A stretch of DNA of 64,000 nt, taken from positions 1 through 64,000 of the forward strand of contig CAWJQP010000083.1 in the NCBI GenBank assembly GCA_963844855.1. Direction: 5' to 3'. Each line of letters starts with the position of its first letter. The stretch's first letter is position 1. Below are positions 10,634 to 18,165 of the stretch, piece by piece. The notes under the pieces were generated by a model. It was not told the DNA's origin. It ran no database searches and worked only from the letters and a program-made list of their open reading frames with translations. This DNA is from DASQDN01 sp963844855. Its GTDB lineage: Bacteria; Acidobacteriota; Terriglobia; Bryobacterales; Bryobacteraceae. The position numbers were made by a program, and so were the translations under genes.

Positions 10634-11094
10634 CAGCCTGCCTCCATTCCCTCAATTCGTGCAACTGCCATGCCATCTTCGTGTACCACCGGATAGAGCG
10701 TTAACGCCGCTGGATCCCGCTGACCACTCAGGCTTGAACAAAAGCTACTTAGTTCGCAGCTCCTGCCTGCGGGTAAAAGATGGTGGTGTGTAATCTCGGC
10801 GACCTTGTAATATCGTCCGGCTTCTCGTGTTCCGGCCCCCTCACTTCGAGTTGGCCAATAACGGTAGAACTGTAGAGTGACCGTCACTTCGGAGAGAAGT
10901 CAGTAACGGCGACATACCGTCAAAGTGGATGGACGCGCGGTTTCGTCGATTGCGATCTCTCGACGAATCCCGAACAAGATCAGCGGGCCGTGCCTGTCCC
11001 CATTGCGGCGCCATCCGGCGGTGGAACTCCGGCGTGCAGGCGTCCTTGAGCTTGTTGCGGGACACCGTCATTCCCCGTATGATCGTTCGTCGTC
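10634..11094. other. Intergenic region with a possible zinc-ribbon relic
   Basis: No supported gene. Around 10929-11060 a forward frame includes 'GRACPHCGAIRRWNSGVQA', a CxxC knuckle resembling that of the small zinc-ribbon gene just downstream, but the second CxxC is absent. It may be a decayed paralogue. Confidence 0.35.
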
Positions 11095-11274
11095 ATGTCG
11101 AGCGGCGCTTATCCCTGTCCGCATTGCAGATCGACAGATACGCGTTCTCGACCTTGGGCTCATCTTGGGCCCGGCGAAATCCTGATGAAGCTGCTGCATT
11201 TCGAGCCACGCCGATGCCGTCACTGCTACCACAAGTATTATGTATTTCGCTGGAAGAATCCGTTTGCGGCCTAA
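11095..11274 (+). CDS. Small zinc-ribbon protein (59 aa)
   Basis: ATG 11095 to TAA 11272-11274. Two CxxC knuckles, 'YPCPHCRSTD' near residue 9 and 'PRRCRHCYHKYYVFRW' near residue 42, are spaced as in small treble-clef/zinc-ribbon proteins that end soon after an aromatic-basic stretch. Such proteins are common and uncharacterised in Solibacter-type genomes. No clear Shine-Dalgarno sequence was seen. Function unknown; binding of one zinc ion is inferred from the four cysteines. Confidence 0.6.
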   Translation: MSSGAYPCPHCRSTDTRSRPWAHLGPGEILMKLLHFEPRRCRHCYHKYYVFRWKNPFAA

Positions 11275-11594
11275 GGCTCTCGTATCATCGGCGCGAGACT
11301 AGGCTTTGGTGGATTCACTGCTTCGAGACATCGTCAGCCAGTGCCGTGTGTCGGGACATCCGGCGATCGCTTTTAGAGCCCGACATATCTGCGAGATGGC
11401 GACTTTACGGACGGGTGGATCTCCTCGATCTGGCGAGCGTTCCCTCGTCCCTGCGATGTCCGAGAGGAGTCGCTAGCGAGATTTGTAAGTAGTTGAAACA
11501 GCGGTGCGCGCTTCGCCCCGGCCATTTTCATGGTCCGGGGGGCGGCCAGCGCAGCGGCCATGAATGTTTTCGTTATGATAGACCCACCTCGGGA
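11275..11594. other. Intergenic region upstream of the kinase gene
   Basis: No convincing gene. It carries the putative -10 element noted at 11574-11579. Confidence 0.5.
11574..11579 (+). promoter_or_regulatory. Candidate -10 element (TATGAT) for the kinase gene
   Basis: TATGAT lies 15 bases before the ATG at 11595, which would give a 5' leader of roughly 10 nt and little room for a Shine-Dalgarno sequence; none is visible. No good -35 hexamer was found at 16-18 bp upstream. Confidence 0.3.
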
Positions 11595-14282
11595 ATGGTC
11601 GGACGAACGATCGCGCATTACACGATCCTAGAGAAGCTTGGCGAAGGCGGCATGGGGATTGTGTACAAAGCACGCGACCTCAAGCTAAATCGGTTTGTAG
11701 CGATCAAGATCCTTCCCGCGGGCAACCTGGCCGATTCAGACCGCAAGCCGCGTTTCGTGCAAGAAGCGCGAGCGGCGTCGTCGCTGAATCACCCGAACAT
11801 CGTTACCGTACACGAAATCTCGGCCGTTGATGGCTTGGATTTCATAGCAATGGAGTATGTCAACGGCCGGCCGCTGTCGCAGTTGATTCCGGCGACTGGC
11901 CTGTCTCTTGGCGCAGCCCTGGCTTATGCGGTGCAGATCGCGGACGCTCTTGCAGCGGCCCACGCCGCCGGTATCGTGCATCGCGACGTGAAACCCAGCA
12001 ACGTCATCGTTACTGATGATGGCGTCGTGAAGTTGCTGGATTTCGGACTCGCCAAGCTCGCCGCAAATGCGTTGGACTCTACAGAATCGACAGTCACGGT
12101 CCAACAATCGCTCACCAAGGCGGGCACGGTAGTCGGCACCGTGGCGTACATGTCGCCGGAGCAGGCGGAAGGTAAGAAGATCGATGCGCGGTCCGACATA
12201 TTCAGTTTCGGATCGGTGCTGTACGAGATGGTGACGGGCCAGCGAGCGTTCCACGGCGAAACGCCCATGTCGACACTGGCAGCGATTATTACTGCCAATT
12301 CGCATCGAGCGACAGAAATCGCTCCATCGTTGCCACGGGATGTCGATCGGATTATCGGGCGGTGTTTACGCAAGAATCCGGCACAACGTCTGCAACACAT
12401 GGGCGATATAAGGTCGCTGCTAGAAGAGATACGGGACGATCTCGAATCAGGACGATTCTCGCCGCGTGATATGCATCCTGTCAAATCGAGGAAATATGCC
12501 ATCGCGGCACTATCGGCCCTTTCTGTAGCAGTTGTCGCCGGTGTGTTAATACTCGGGCTGCGCAGACCGGCTGCCGCGCCGCCAATGTACAAGCTTACGC
12601 AGTTGACACGCGACACAGGCTTGACGTTTCAACCTGCTATCTCGGCAGACGGCAAGTTCGTTGCGTATTCGTCGGACCGGGGCAACAGGCAGAATCTTGA
12701 CATCTGGCTGCACCAGATCGGCGGGGGTAGACCCGTTCAGCTTACGTCGCACGAGGCCGATGAAACGTCGCCTGATTTCTCACCTGACGGCACAAAGATT
12801 GTGTTTCAATCAGGCAGGGACGGAGGCGGGATTTACATAATCCCTGCGCTTGGCGGCGCCGAGAAACTGCTCGCGCCCGGCGGATCTTACCCGAGGTTCT
12901 CGCCGGACGGCGACTGGGTCGCCTACTCGTTGGGGGGTGCCAGACTATCGGCAAAGCTTCATGTGGTTCTGGCAAACGGCGGTTCTTCCACGCAACTGGA
13001 TGTGGGACTTCCATGGGCAGTAGCGCCAGTGTGGTCACCCGATGGCCGGCGCATATTGTTCGTGGGCAACAAGGATCCGATTGGTGCCAGCCCGCCGTAC
13101 AACTGGTGGATCGCGCCGAGAGAAGGCGGTGAACCGGTCAACATCCAGGCTGATTCAGCATTCCAGCGCGCCGGGCTCGGTTTACGGAGCGTTGCCATGA
13201 CGGACCTAATACCTATGCCGGCGGCTTGGCGGTCGGGGGATCAGGTCGTGTTCTCAGCACGCTCCGCCGACAGCACGAATATCTGGGAATTTAGTCTGCG
13301 CAACCAGACGCTGCGACAACTGACAAACGGTACCGGTGAGCACGATCCTTCCGCCGCCCGCAACGGCGAACTGGCGTTCAGCACGGCGGCAAGCAACGAC
13401 AGCATCTGGTCACTGCCTATGGCGCCGAACTCGGGCAAGGTCACCGGCAAGCCCTATGCCGTGACATCGGGCGCGGCTGATGACATCTTCCCCACAATAT
13501 CTGCCGACGGTCGCACGTTGGTTTATGTGTCCAACCGGTTCGGCACCTTGGACGTCTGGGTGCGGAACCTGGAAACCGGCGCTGAAAATGTGCTGGTTTC
13601 GACGCCATTCGATGAGTTCAGGGCGGTCGTATCGCCCGACGGAGCGACGGTTGTGTTTGGCAGAATCGTCAACGATGCTGCAGAGATTCTTGTTATTCCC
13701 ACGAAAGGCGGCATCGAGCAGAAACTTACTTCGAACGCGATCGGTTTGATGGGGTGGTCCTCAGACGGGCGGAAGGTGTTGTACACGTGGGGTCGCCCAT
13801 TTGGCTTCCGAACCGTGGAAGTGTCCACCGGCGCTGTTGTCGACCTCATCCGGCATCCGAAGTACAAGATCGATGTGGCGCGGTTCTCTCCCGACGACCA
13901 ATGGCTTGCCTTCACAATGGAACTGAAGCCGGGTTACAGTCCAACGTTCATCACTCCCATTCGCAACGGGATAGCGGCAGCCGACGCCGAGTGGACCCAG
14001 ATTACAAATAAAGGTCAAGACGGACGTATATGGTGGTCTCCGGATGGGAATCTTCTCTATTTCCTTTCAAACCGAGATGGGTCGGCGGCGTGTATTTGGG
14101 CGCAACGGCTTGATCCACGAACGAAGACTCCAAACGGAGCGGCATTTGAAATCCGGCACTTTCCGAGTGGACGCGAGGCCTTGAGCTTCGGCAGCTTCGG
14201 GTACGGCATCACAAAGGATCGATTGCTTTTTTCGATGCGTCAGACTAAAGGAAATATTTGGCTAGCTCATCCGCGACGTTGA
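11595..14282 (+). CDS. Ser/Thr protein kinase with C-terminal TolB-like (PD40) propeller, 895 aa
   Basis: Start chosen at ATG 11595 because the kinase fold begins immediately ('MVGRTIAHYTILEKLGEGGM'); the frame is open further upstream but the extension is not protein-like. Hanks-type kinase, residues about 8-270: glycine loop GEGGMG, 'VAIKIL' lysine, 'HRDVKPSN' with catalytic D131, DFG at 149-151, and the activation segment 'GTVAYMSPEQAEG'. A single transmembrane helix (about 301-322) separates the cytosolic kinase from an extracytoplasmic WD40-like PD40/TolB propeller with repeated 'SPDG' blades (for example 'ETSPDFSPDGTKIVFQSGRD'). This architecture is very common in Acidobacteriota and is thought to couple an outside signal to phosphorylation; the ligand is unknown. 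All catalytic residues are present. Confidence 0.92.
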   Translation: MVGRTIAHYTILEKLGEGGMGIVYKARDLKLNRFVAIKILPAGNLADSDRKPRFVQEARAASSLNHPNIVTVHEISAVDGLDFIAMEYVNGRPLSQLIPATGLSLGAALAYAVQIADALAAAHAAGIVHRDVKPSNVIVTDDGVVKLLDFGLAKLAANALDSTESTVTVQQSLTKAGTVVGTVAYMSPEQAEGKKIDARSDIFSFGSVLYEMVTGQRAFHGETPMSTLAAIITANSHRATEIAPSLPRDVDRIIGRCLRKNPAQRLQHMGDIRSLLEEIRDDLESGRFSPRDMHPVKSRKYAIAALSALSVAVVAGVLILGLRRPAAAPPMYKLTQLTRDTGLTFQPAISADGKFVAYSSDRGNRQNLDIWLHQIGGGRPVQLTSHEADETSPDFSPDGTKIVFQSGRDGGGIYIIPALGGAEKLLAPGGSYPRFSPDGDWVAYSLGGARLSAKLHVVLANGGSSTQLDVGLPWAVAPVWSPDGRRILFVGNKDPIGASPPYNWWIAPREGGEPVNIQADSAFQRAGLGLRSVAMTDLIPMPAAWRSGDQVVFSARSADSTNIWEFSLRNQTLRQLTNGTGEHDPSAARNGELAFSTAASNDSIWSLPMAPNSGKVTGKPYAVTSGAADDIFPTISADGRTLVYVSNRFGTLDVWVRNLETGAENVLVSTPFDEFRAVVSPDGATVVFGRIVNDAAEILVIPTKGGIEQKLTSNAIGLMGWSSDGRKVLYTWGRPFGFRTVEVSTGAVVDLIRHPKYKIDVARFSPDDQWLAFTMELKPGYSPTFITPIRNGIAAADAEWTQITNKGQDGRIWWSPDGNLLYFLSNRDGSAACIWAQRLDPRTKTPNGAAFEIRHFPSGREALSFGSFGYGITKDRLLFSMRQTKGNIWLAHPRR

Positions 14283-14900
14283 CGCCAAGCGCAGGTCACT
14301 GGCATTGCAACAGGAATGAATAGAGTATAGGGCGGGATACAAGGCTACATTAGATGTTCCCATATCGTTTGAGCGTCATGACCTGAGACTGCTCCAAGCT
14401 CAACCAGCCGGGCGACCATATGATGATGAACAGCGCTGGACCCAGTCGCTCGAGAATTTCGGGGGCGCGCCTGCAAAACGGCAGAACGGAAGATGATCAT
14501 CCCGCTACCCAACAACCCATGGAACCCAGTTCAGCCTCCGAACGGTCATACTGCGGTTCTTAGGCATGTGCTCATGTTGCCGAGAAACGGCCGTTGCTGA
14601 TATTGGCCGTAGCAGCCGCCGCTAGCCGCAGGCCATCAGTGCTTACATCGCCTTACGACGATAACTCCTATTAACGCCGTTGTGACGCGAATCCCCCGAC
14701 AATTCAGCCAGCTATTCAGATCGCGACAAAAACCAACCCATCACCAAAACCCCGTTAACAACTCTCGAAAATATATCTTCTCCATGAATTAAACAATTTA
14801 CAGCCACAACCCACCGGAAACGCCACACCCACATGCGAAGATCGAGACAGGAGCGAGCGCTATCCAGCACTCACTCCATTTCTTTTTTAACGGAACTCTT
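14283..14900. other. Intergenic, 618 bp, no gene seen
   Basis: Short frames in all six phases lack protein-like composition. The last 150 bp are AT-richer (AAAATATATCTTCTCC around 14767) and could hold a promoter for the gene at 14901, but no clear -35/-10 pair was identified. Confidence 0.5.
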
Positions 14901-15842
14901 ATGGCATCAGAACGACAACGCGAGGCCAATCGTCGCAATGGCAGCAAAGGTGGACCCAAGACCGAAGCCGGCAAACAGCACAGCCGCCTAAACAGTCTGC
15001 GGCACGGCCTCACTTCCTCCACGCTCGTAGTCCTTGCCGAGGAAAACCAGCATGAATATGAAGCAGTCCTCCACGGCTTTCGCGAGTCCTTCCAGCCGAA
15101 CGATGCCGCCGAAGACGCGCTCGTCTTGCGCCTCGCCCATGCGCACTGGCGCAGCCTCCGTTCGCGTCGCGTCGAGACCGGCATCCTCAACATCACCGCC
15201 GCCACTGAGCGCGCTCGCGCCAGCGAAATCGTCGAGGACTGTCCCGAACATCTAAACCCTCACAACGCAATCGCTGTCGCCTTCATGACGAGGCCGGCGG
15301 AGCAGTGGCACAGCTATCTCCGCTACGACACCACTATCGCCCGCGACTTCTTCCGCACGCTCGACGCCCTCATGAAACTCCAACGCGCGCGTCAGCTCAA
15401 AAAACCGCAGCCGCTCGTTGCGGCCGCCGCTGGCGTACAGCCTGCCATCCCTCAAGCAACACCGACTCCCGAGCCTTCACTGTCCGATTCCGGGATTCGG
15501 TCCGTTTCGCAAAATAGCACAGTCCCTCCGGAACTCAGTGATCAACAAACACTTACGAATGAATCGAAACAAGACACTCTCGGCCATGTAACATTCCGCC
15601 ACGAAGGCACTACTCACAATCAGCGGATGGATCGCCGCCCCCATCCGCTGCCATATAATCGCGTACGGTACAAGCGCCATGCGAATTCTCAGCCTTCTGC
15701 TGTTCGCCGCCACACTATCCGCCCAGCAGATCCACACGCTGGCGATCGGCCACGAATTCCGGCAAGACGATTCCCCGACGATCGCCATAGCGCCCGACGG
15801 CTCCGCCTGGACGGCTTGGCTAAGCTTCGTCGGCGATCGTGA
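14901..15842 (+). CDS. 'RQREANRRNGSKGGPKT' family protein of unknown function
   Basis: ATG 14901. The N-terminus 'ASERQREANRRNGSKGG' then PKTEAGK..RLNSLRHGL is the hallmark of a protein family abundant in Acidobacteriota and Planctomycetes, often annotated hypothetical or linked to mobile elements. Residues 50-170 are helical and rich in Arg/His ('LRLAHAHWRSLRSRRVETGI'), followed by a low-complexity Pro/Ala/Gln linker. From about 15620 on, the sequence becomes Arg-rich and lies antiphase over the start of the next gene (15679). That tail is therefore probably not native, and a stop codon has likely been lost. The natural protein is probably about 235-240 aa. Confidence 0.6.
   Translation: MASERQREANRRNGSKGGPKTEAGKQHSRLNSLRHGLTSSTLVVLAEENQHEYEAVLHGFRESFQPNDAAEDALVLRLAHAHWRSLRSRRVETGILNITAATERARASEIVEDCPEHLNPHNAIAVAFMTRPAEQWHSYLRYDTTIARDFFRTLDALMKLQRARQLKKPQPLVAAAAGVQPAIPQATPTPEPSLSDSGIRSVSQNSTVPPELSDQQTLTNESKQDTLGHVTFRHEGTTHNQRMDRRPHPLPYNRVRYKRHANSQPSAVRRHTIRPADPHAGDRPRIPARRFPDDRHSARRLRLDGLAKLRRRS
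15654..15659 (+). promoter_or_regulatory. Candidate -10 element (TATAAT) for the metallohydrolase-ATPase operon
   Basis: A perfect TATAAT lies 19 bases before ATG 15679, inside the over-extended tail of the preceding frame. No strong -35 was found at 17 bp. A leader of about 12 nt is implied. Confidence 0.45.
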
Positions 15843-18156
15843 CGATGTCGTTATCCGCCAGTACAAAAACAACAAGTGGGGCTCGCTGCAATGGATACCC
15901 GGCACAAGCGGCGACTCCTGGCTGCCTCAGGTCGCGATCGATAAACAGAACCGCGTCTGGGTCGTGTGGTCGCAGCAGGCCGACGGCAATTGGGACTTGT
16001 ATGCGCGGCGATTCGATCCGGCAGCTCAGGAGTGGAGCGCGCTGGAACGGCTGACAAACGACCCGCTGCCGGACATCAACCCGCGCATAGCATCGGACGG
16101 CAACGGACGTATCGCCGTCGCTTGGCAGGGTTTTCGCAACGGTCAAAGCGATATCTTCTTGAAGACTCTCGACGGAGAACGTCCCGATAAACAGCAATGG
16201 GGCGCTGACGTACGTGTGTCGCAGCACGCCGCTAACGAGTGGGAACCCTCGTTAGCCTATGACCGCGGCGGGAATCTTTGGGTCGCCTATGACAGCTATC
16301 GCGCCGGCAACTACGATATCTATCTCACAAAGGTTGCTGGTGGAACTACGCGCGGAGAAGAAATCGCGGTAGCCGCCTCGCCGCGATTCGAGGTTCGTGC
16401 AACAGTCGCGATAGATGGAGCCGACCGTGTCTGGGTTGCCTGGGAAGAAGGCCTCGAAGGTTGGGGCAAGGATCAGGGGTACATCCTTCGGGATCGCAAG
16501 ACTGGCGTGCCGCTTGGAGGCGTTCGTCGTCCTCGAATCCGCTGCTACGAGGCGGGCCAGCCACGCGACACGGAAGATTCGTTGGAGCAGGCGTTCGCCG
16601 GCGCCGCCAATACGTACCAGCCTCACTTGTTTGCCGACCCGAAAGGCGGCGTTTGGGTCGTTGCCAAATCACGACGAAACATCCCCGACCCCACCCCGGT
16701 CAATCCCAACCGCGTTACCGGCTACTTCGAATACGCTCTTACGCGATTCGACGGCCGCGCGTGGTCGAAGGCGCAGCCACTTCCAAACAGCCGTGGACGT
16801 TCCAGCACACGTGTCAGCGGCGGGACTCTCTCCGATGGCACTCTACTGCTCGTCTGGCCCACCGACAACCGCATCGAGTCGTTCAATCACCGGCCGCTCC
16901 GCCAGCAGGTGTACGCAGCTGCTGTGCCGCCGCCGGCCCCGGCCGTCAGTCCGCAGTGGGGCTCTGTAACTGAGCAGCAAACGCGTGGCGGCGCCGCGCC
17001 CTCTGCGCATCCCAATGAAGCGGCGGACGTCAAATCCATTCGCGCGTACAGAACCAAAATCAGCGGCAAGGACATGCGAATTGTCCGCGGTGATTTCCAC
17101 CGTCACACCGAGTTGAGCTGGGACGGTGGCGGTACAGCCGATGGCAACCTTCAGGACTTCTACCGCTATATGATCGACGTGGCGTCCATGGATTTTGGAG
17201 CATCCACTGACCACCAGGGAGGCGCTTGGCCGTATTGGTGGTGGTACACACAAAAGATGACGGACATGTACCACGTTCCGGGAGCGTATGTGCCGGTCTT
17301 CGGATACGAGCGCAGCGCGATATTTCCAAACGGCCACCGCAACATCTTCTTTGCCAGGCGTTCCGACTCGCGCGTGACGCCATTTCATCTTCGTGCCGGC
17401 GCGCAAGGTTTCCAGGTTCCCGCTGCGCCGATTGGAGATGAGCCAGGCATCGGCTCGGGCGACCTCGTGACCAACGACACCAAGCTGCTCTACGAAGACA
17501 TCCGCTCCCGGAATGCTGTCGCGATCTCTCATACATCCGGGACACGGATGGGAACGGACTGGCGCGACAACGATCCCGATCTGGAACCCGTGGTCGAAAT
17601 CTTCCAAGGAGCTCGCACGAACTACGAGCAGCTCGGAGCGCCCTTCGTAGCGGAGGAGGTTAAGGACGCGCCCCACATGAAACAGGCCGGCTATCAGCCC
17701 GAGGGTATGGTCTCGAACGCCTGGGCAAAGGGTTATAAGCTCGGCATCATTACCAGTTCCGACCACGGCTCCACGCACATTTCCTACGCGATGGTCTACA
17801 CCGGCGACCCGTCACGGCAGGGCGTCCTTGACGCCATTCGCAAGCGGCACACGTACGGAGCAACCGACAACATCATCCTCGAAGTCCGCATGGGCAAATA
17901 CTTCATGGGTGATGAGTTCGCCTTGAAGAAACCGGAACCGATCCGCGTGAAAGTCCGCGGCACCGGCAAAGTCGCAAAGGTGGAAATCATTAAGGACAGC
18001 AAAATCGTCTACGCTACGGAACCAAAGACGCAGGATGTATCGTTCGAGTTCACAGACCGCGGCGAAGTGAGTGGCCGCCACTTTTACTACGTTCGTGTCC
18101 AGCAGGAAGACCAGATGATCGCTTGGTCGAGCCCGTTCTTTATCAACTATCCATAG
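15679..18156 (+). CDS. Exported propeller + PHP-like metallohydrolase, 825 aa (paralogue of 4289-7102)
   Basis: ATG 15679 with a classical signal peptide ('MRILSLLLFAATLSAQQ'). Residues 20-420 form a BNR-like propeller with 'WVVWSQQADGNWDLYARRFD' and 'VAWQGFRNGQSDIFLKTLDG', the latter nearly identical to the first paralogue ('WQGFRNGQSD'). The catalytic part has 'RIVRGDFHRHTELSWDGGG', 'DFGASTDHQGGAWPYWWWYT', 'GYERSAIFPNGHRNIFFARR', 'ISHTSGTRMGTDWRDNDPDL' and 'ITSSDHGSTHISYAMVY', the same order of His/Asp metal motifs. The C-terminus is a small beta domain ending 'IAWSSPFFIN', as in the paralogue ('MAWSSPIWIQ'). Function inferred: periplasmic metal-dependent hydrolase, substrate unknown. Its stop overlaps the Shine-Dalgarno of the ATPase gene, so it may be the first gene of that operon. 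Confidence 0.82.
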   Translation: MRILSLLLFAATLSAQQIHTLAIGHEFRQDDSPTIAIAPDGSAWTAWLSFVGDRDDVVIRQYKNNKWGSLQWIPGTSGDSWLPQVAIDKQNRVWVVWSQQADGNWDLYARRFDPAAQEWSALERLTNDPLPDINPRIASDGNGRIAVAWQGFRNGQSDIFLKTLDGERPDKQQWGADVRVSQHAANEWEPSLAYDRGGNLWVAYDSYRAGNYDIYLTKVAGGTTRGEEIAVAASPRFEVRATVAIDGADRVWVAWEEGLEGWGKDQGYILRDRKTGVPLGGVRRPRIRCYEAGQPRDTEDSLEQAFAGAANTYQPHLFADPKGGVWVVAKSRRNIPDPTPVNPNRVTGYFEYALTRFDGRAWSKAQPLPNSRGRSSTRVSGGTLSDGTLLLVWPTDNRIESFNHRPLRQQVYAAAVPPPAPAVSPQWGSVTEQQTRGGAAPSAHPNEAADVKSIRAYRTKISGKDMRIVRGDFHRHTELSWDGGGTADGNLQDFYRYMIDVASMDFGASTDHQGGAWPYWWWYTQKMTDMYHVPGAYVPVFGYERSAIFPNGHRNIFFARRSDSRVTPFHLRAGAQGFQVPAAPIGDEPGIGSGDLVTNDTKLLYEDIRSRNAVAISHTSGTRMGTDWRDNDPDLEPVVEIFQGARTNYEQLGAPFVAEEVKDAPHMKQAGYQPEGMVSNAWAKGYKLGIITSSDHGSTHISYAMVYTGDPSRQGVLDAIRKRHTYGATDNIILEVRMGKYFMGDEFALKKPEPIRVKVRGTGKVAKVEIIKDSKIVYATEPKTQDVSFEFTDRGEVSGRHFYYVRVQQEDQMIAWSSPFFINYP

Positions 18157-18165
18157 GAGCAGCGC

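Noticed and set aside
10916..10932. 17-bp identity ACCGTCAAAGTGGATGG with 61777-61793
   Set aside because: A single short exact match between two degraded regions; about what chance plus base bias allows in 64 kb, and no flanking similarity beyond a few bases.
16843..17778. 311-codon reverse frame inside the 825-aa metallohydrolase
   Set aside because: Shadow of the metal-binding region; no start context and no recognisable family.
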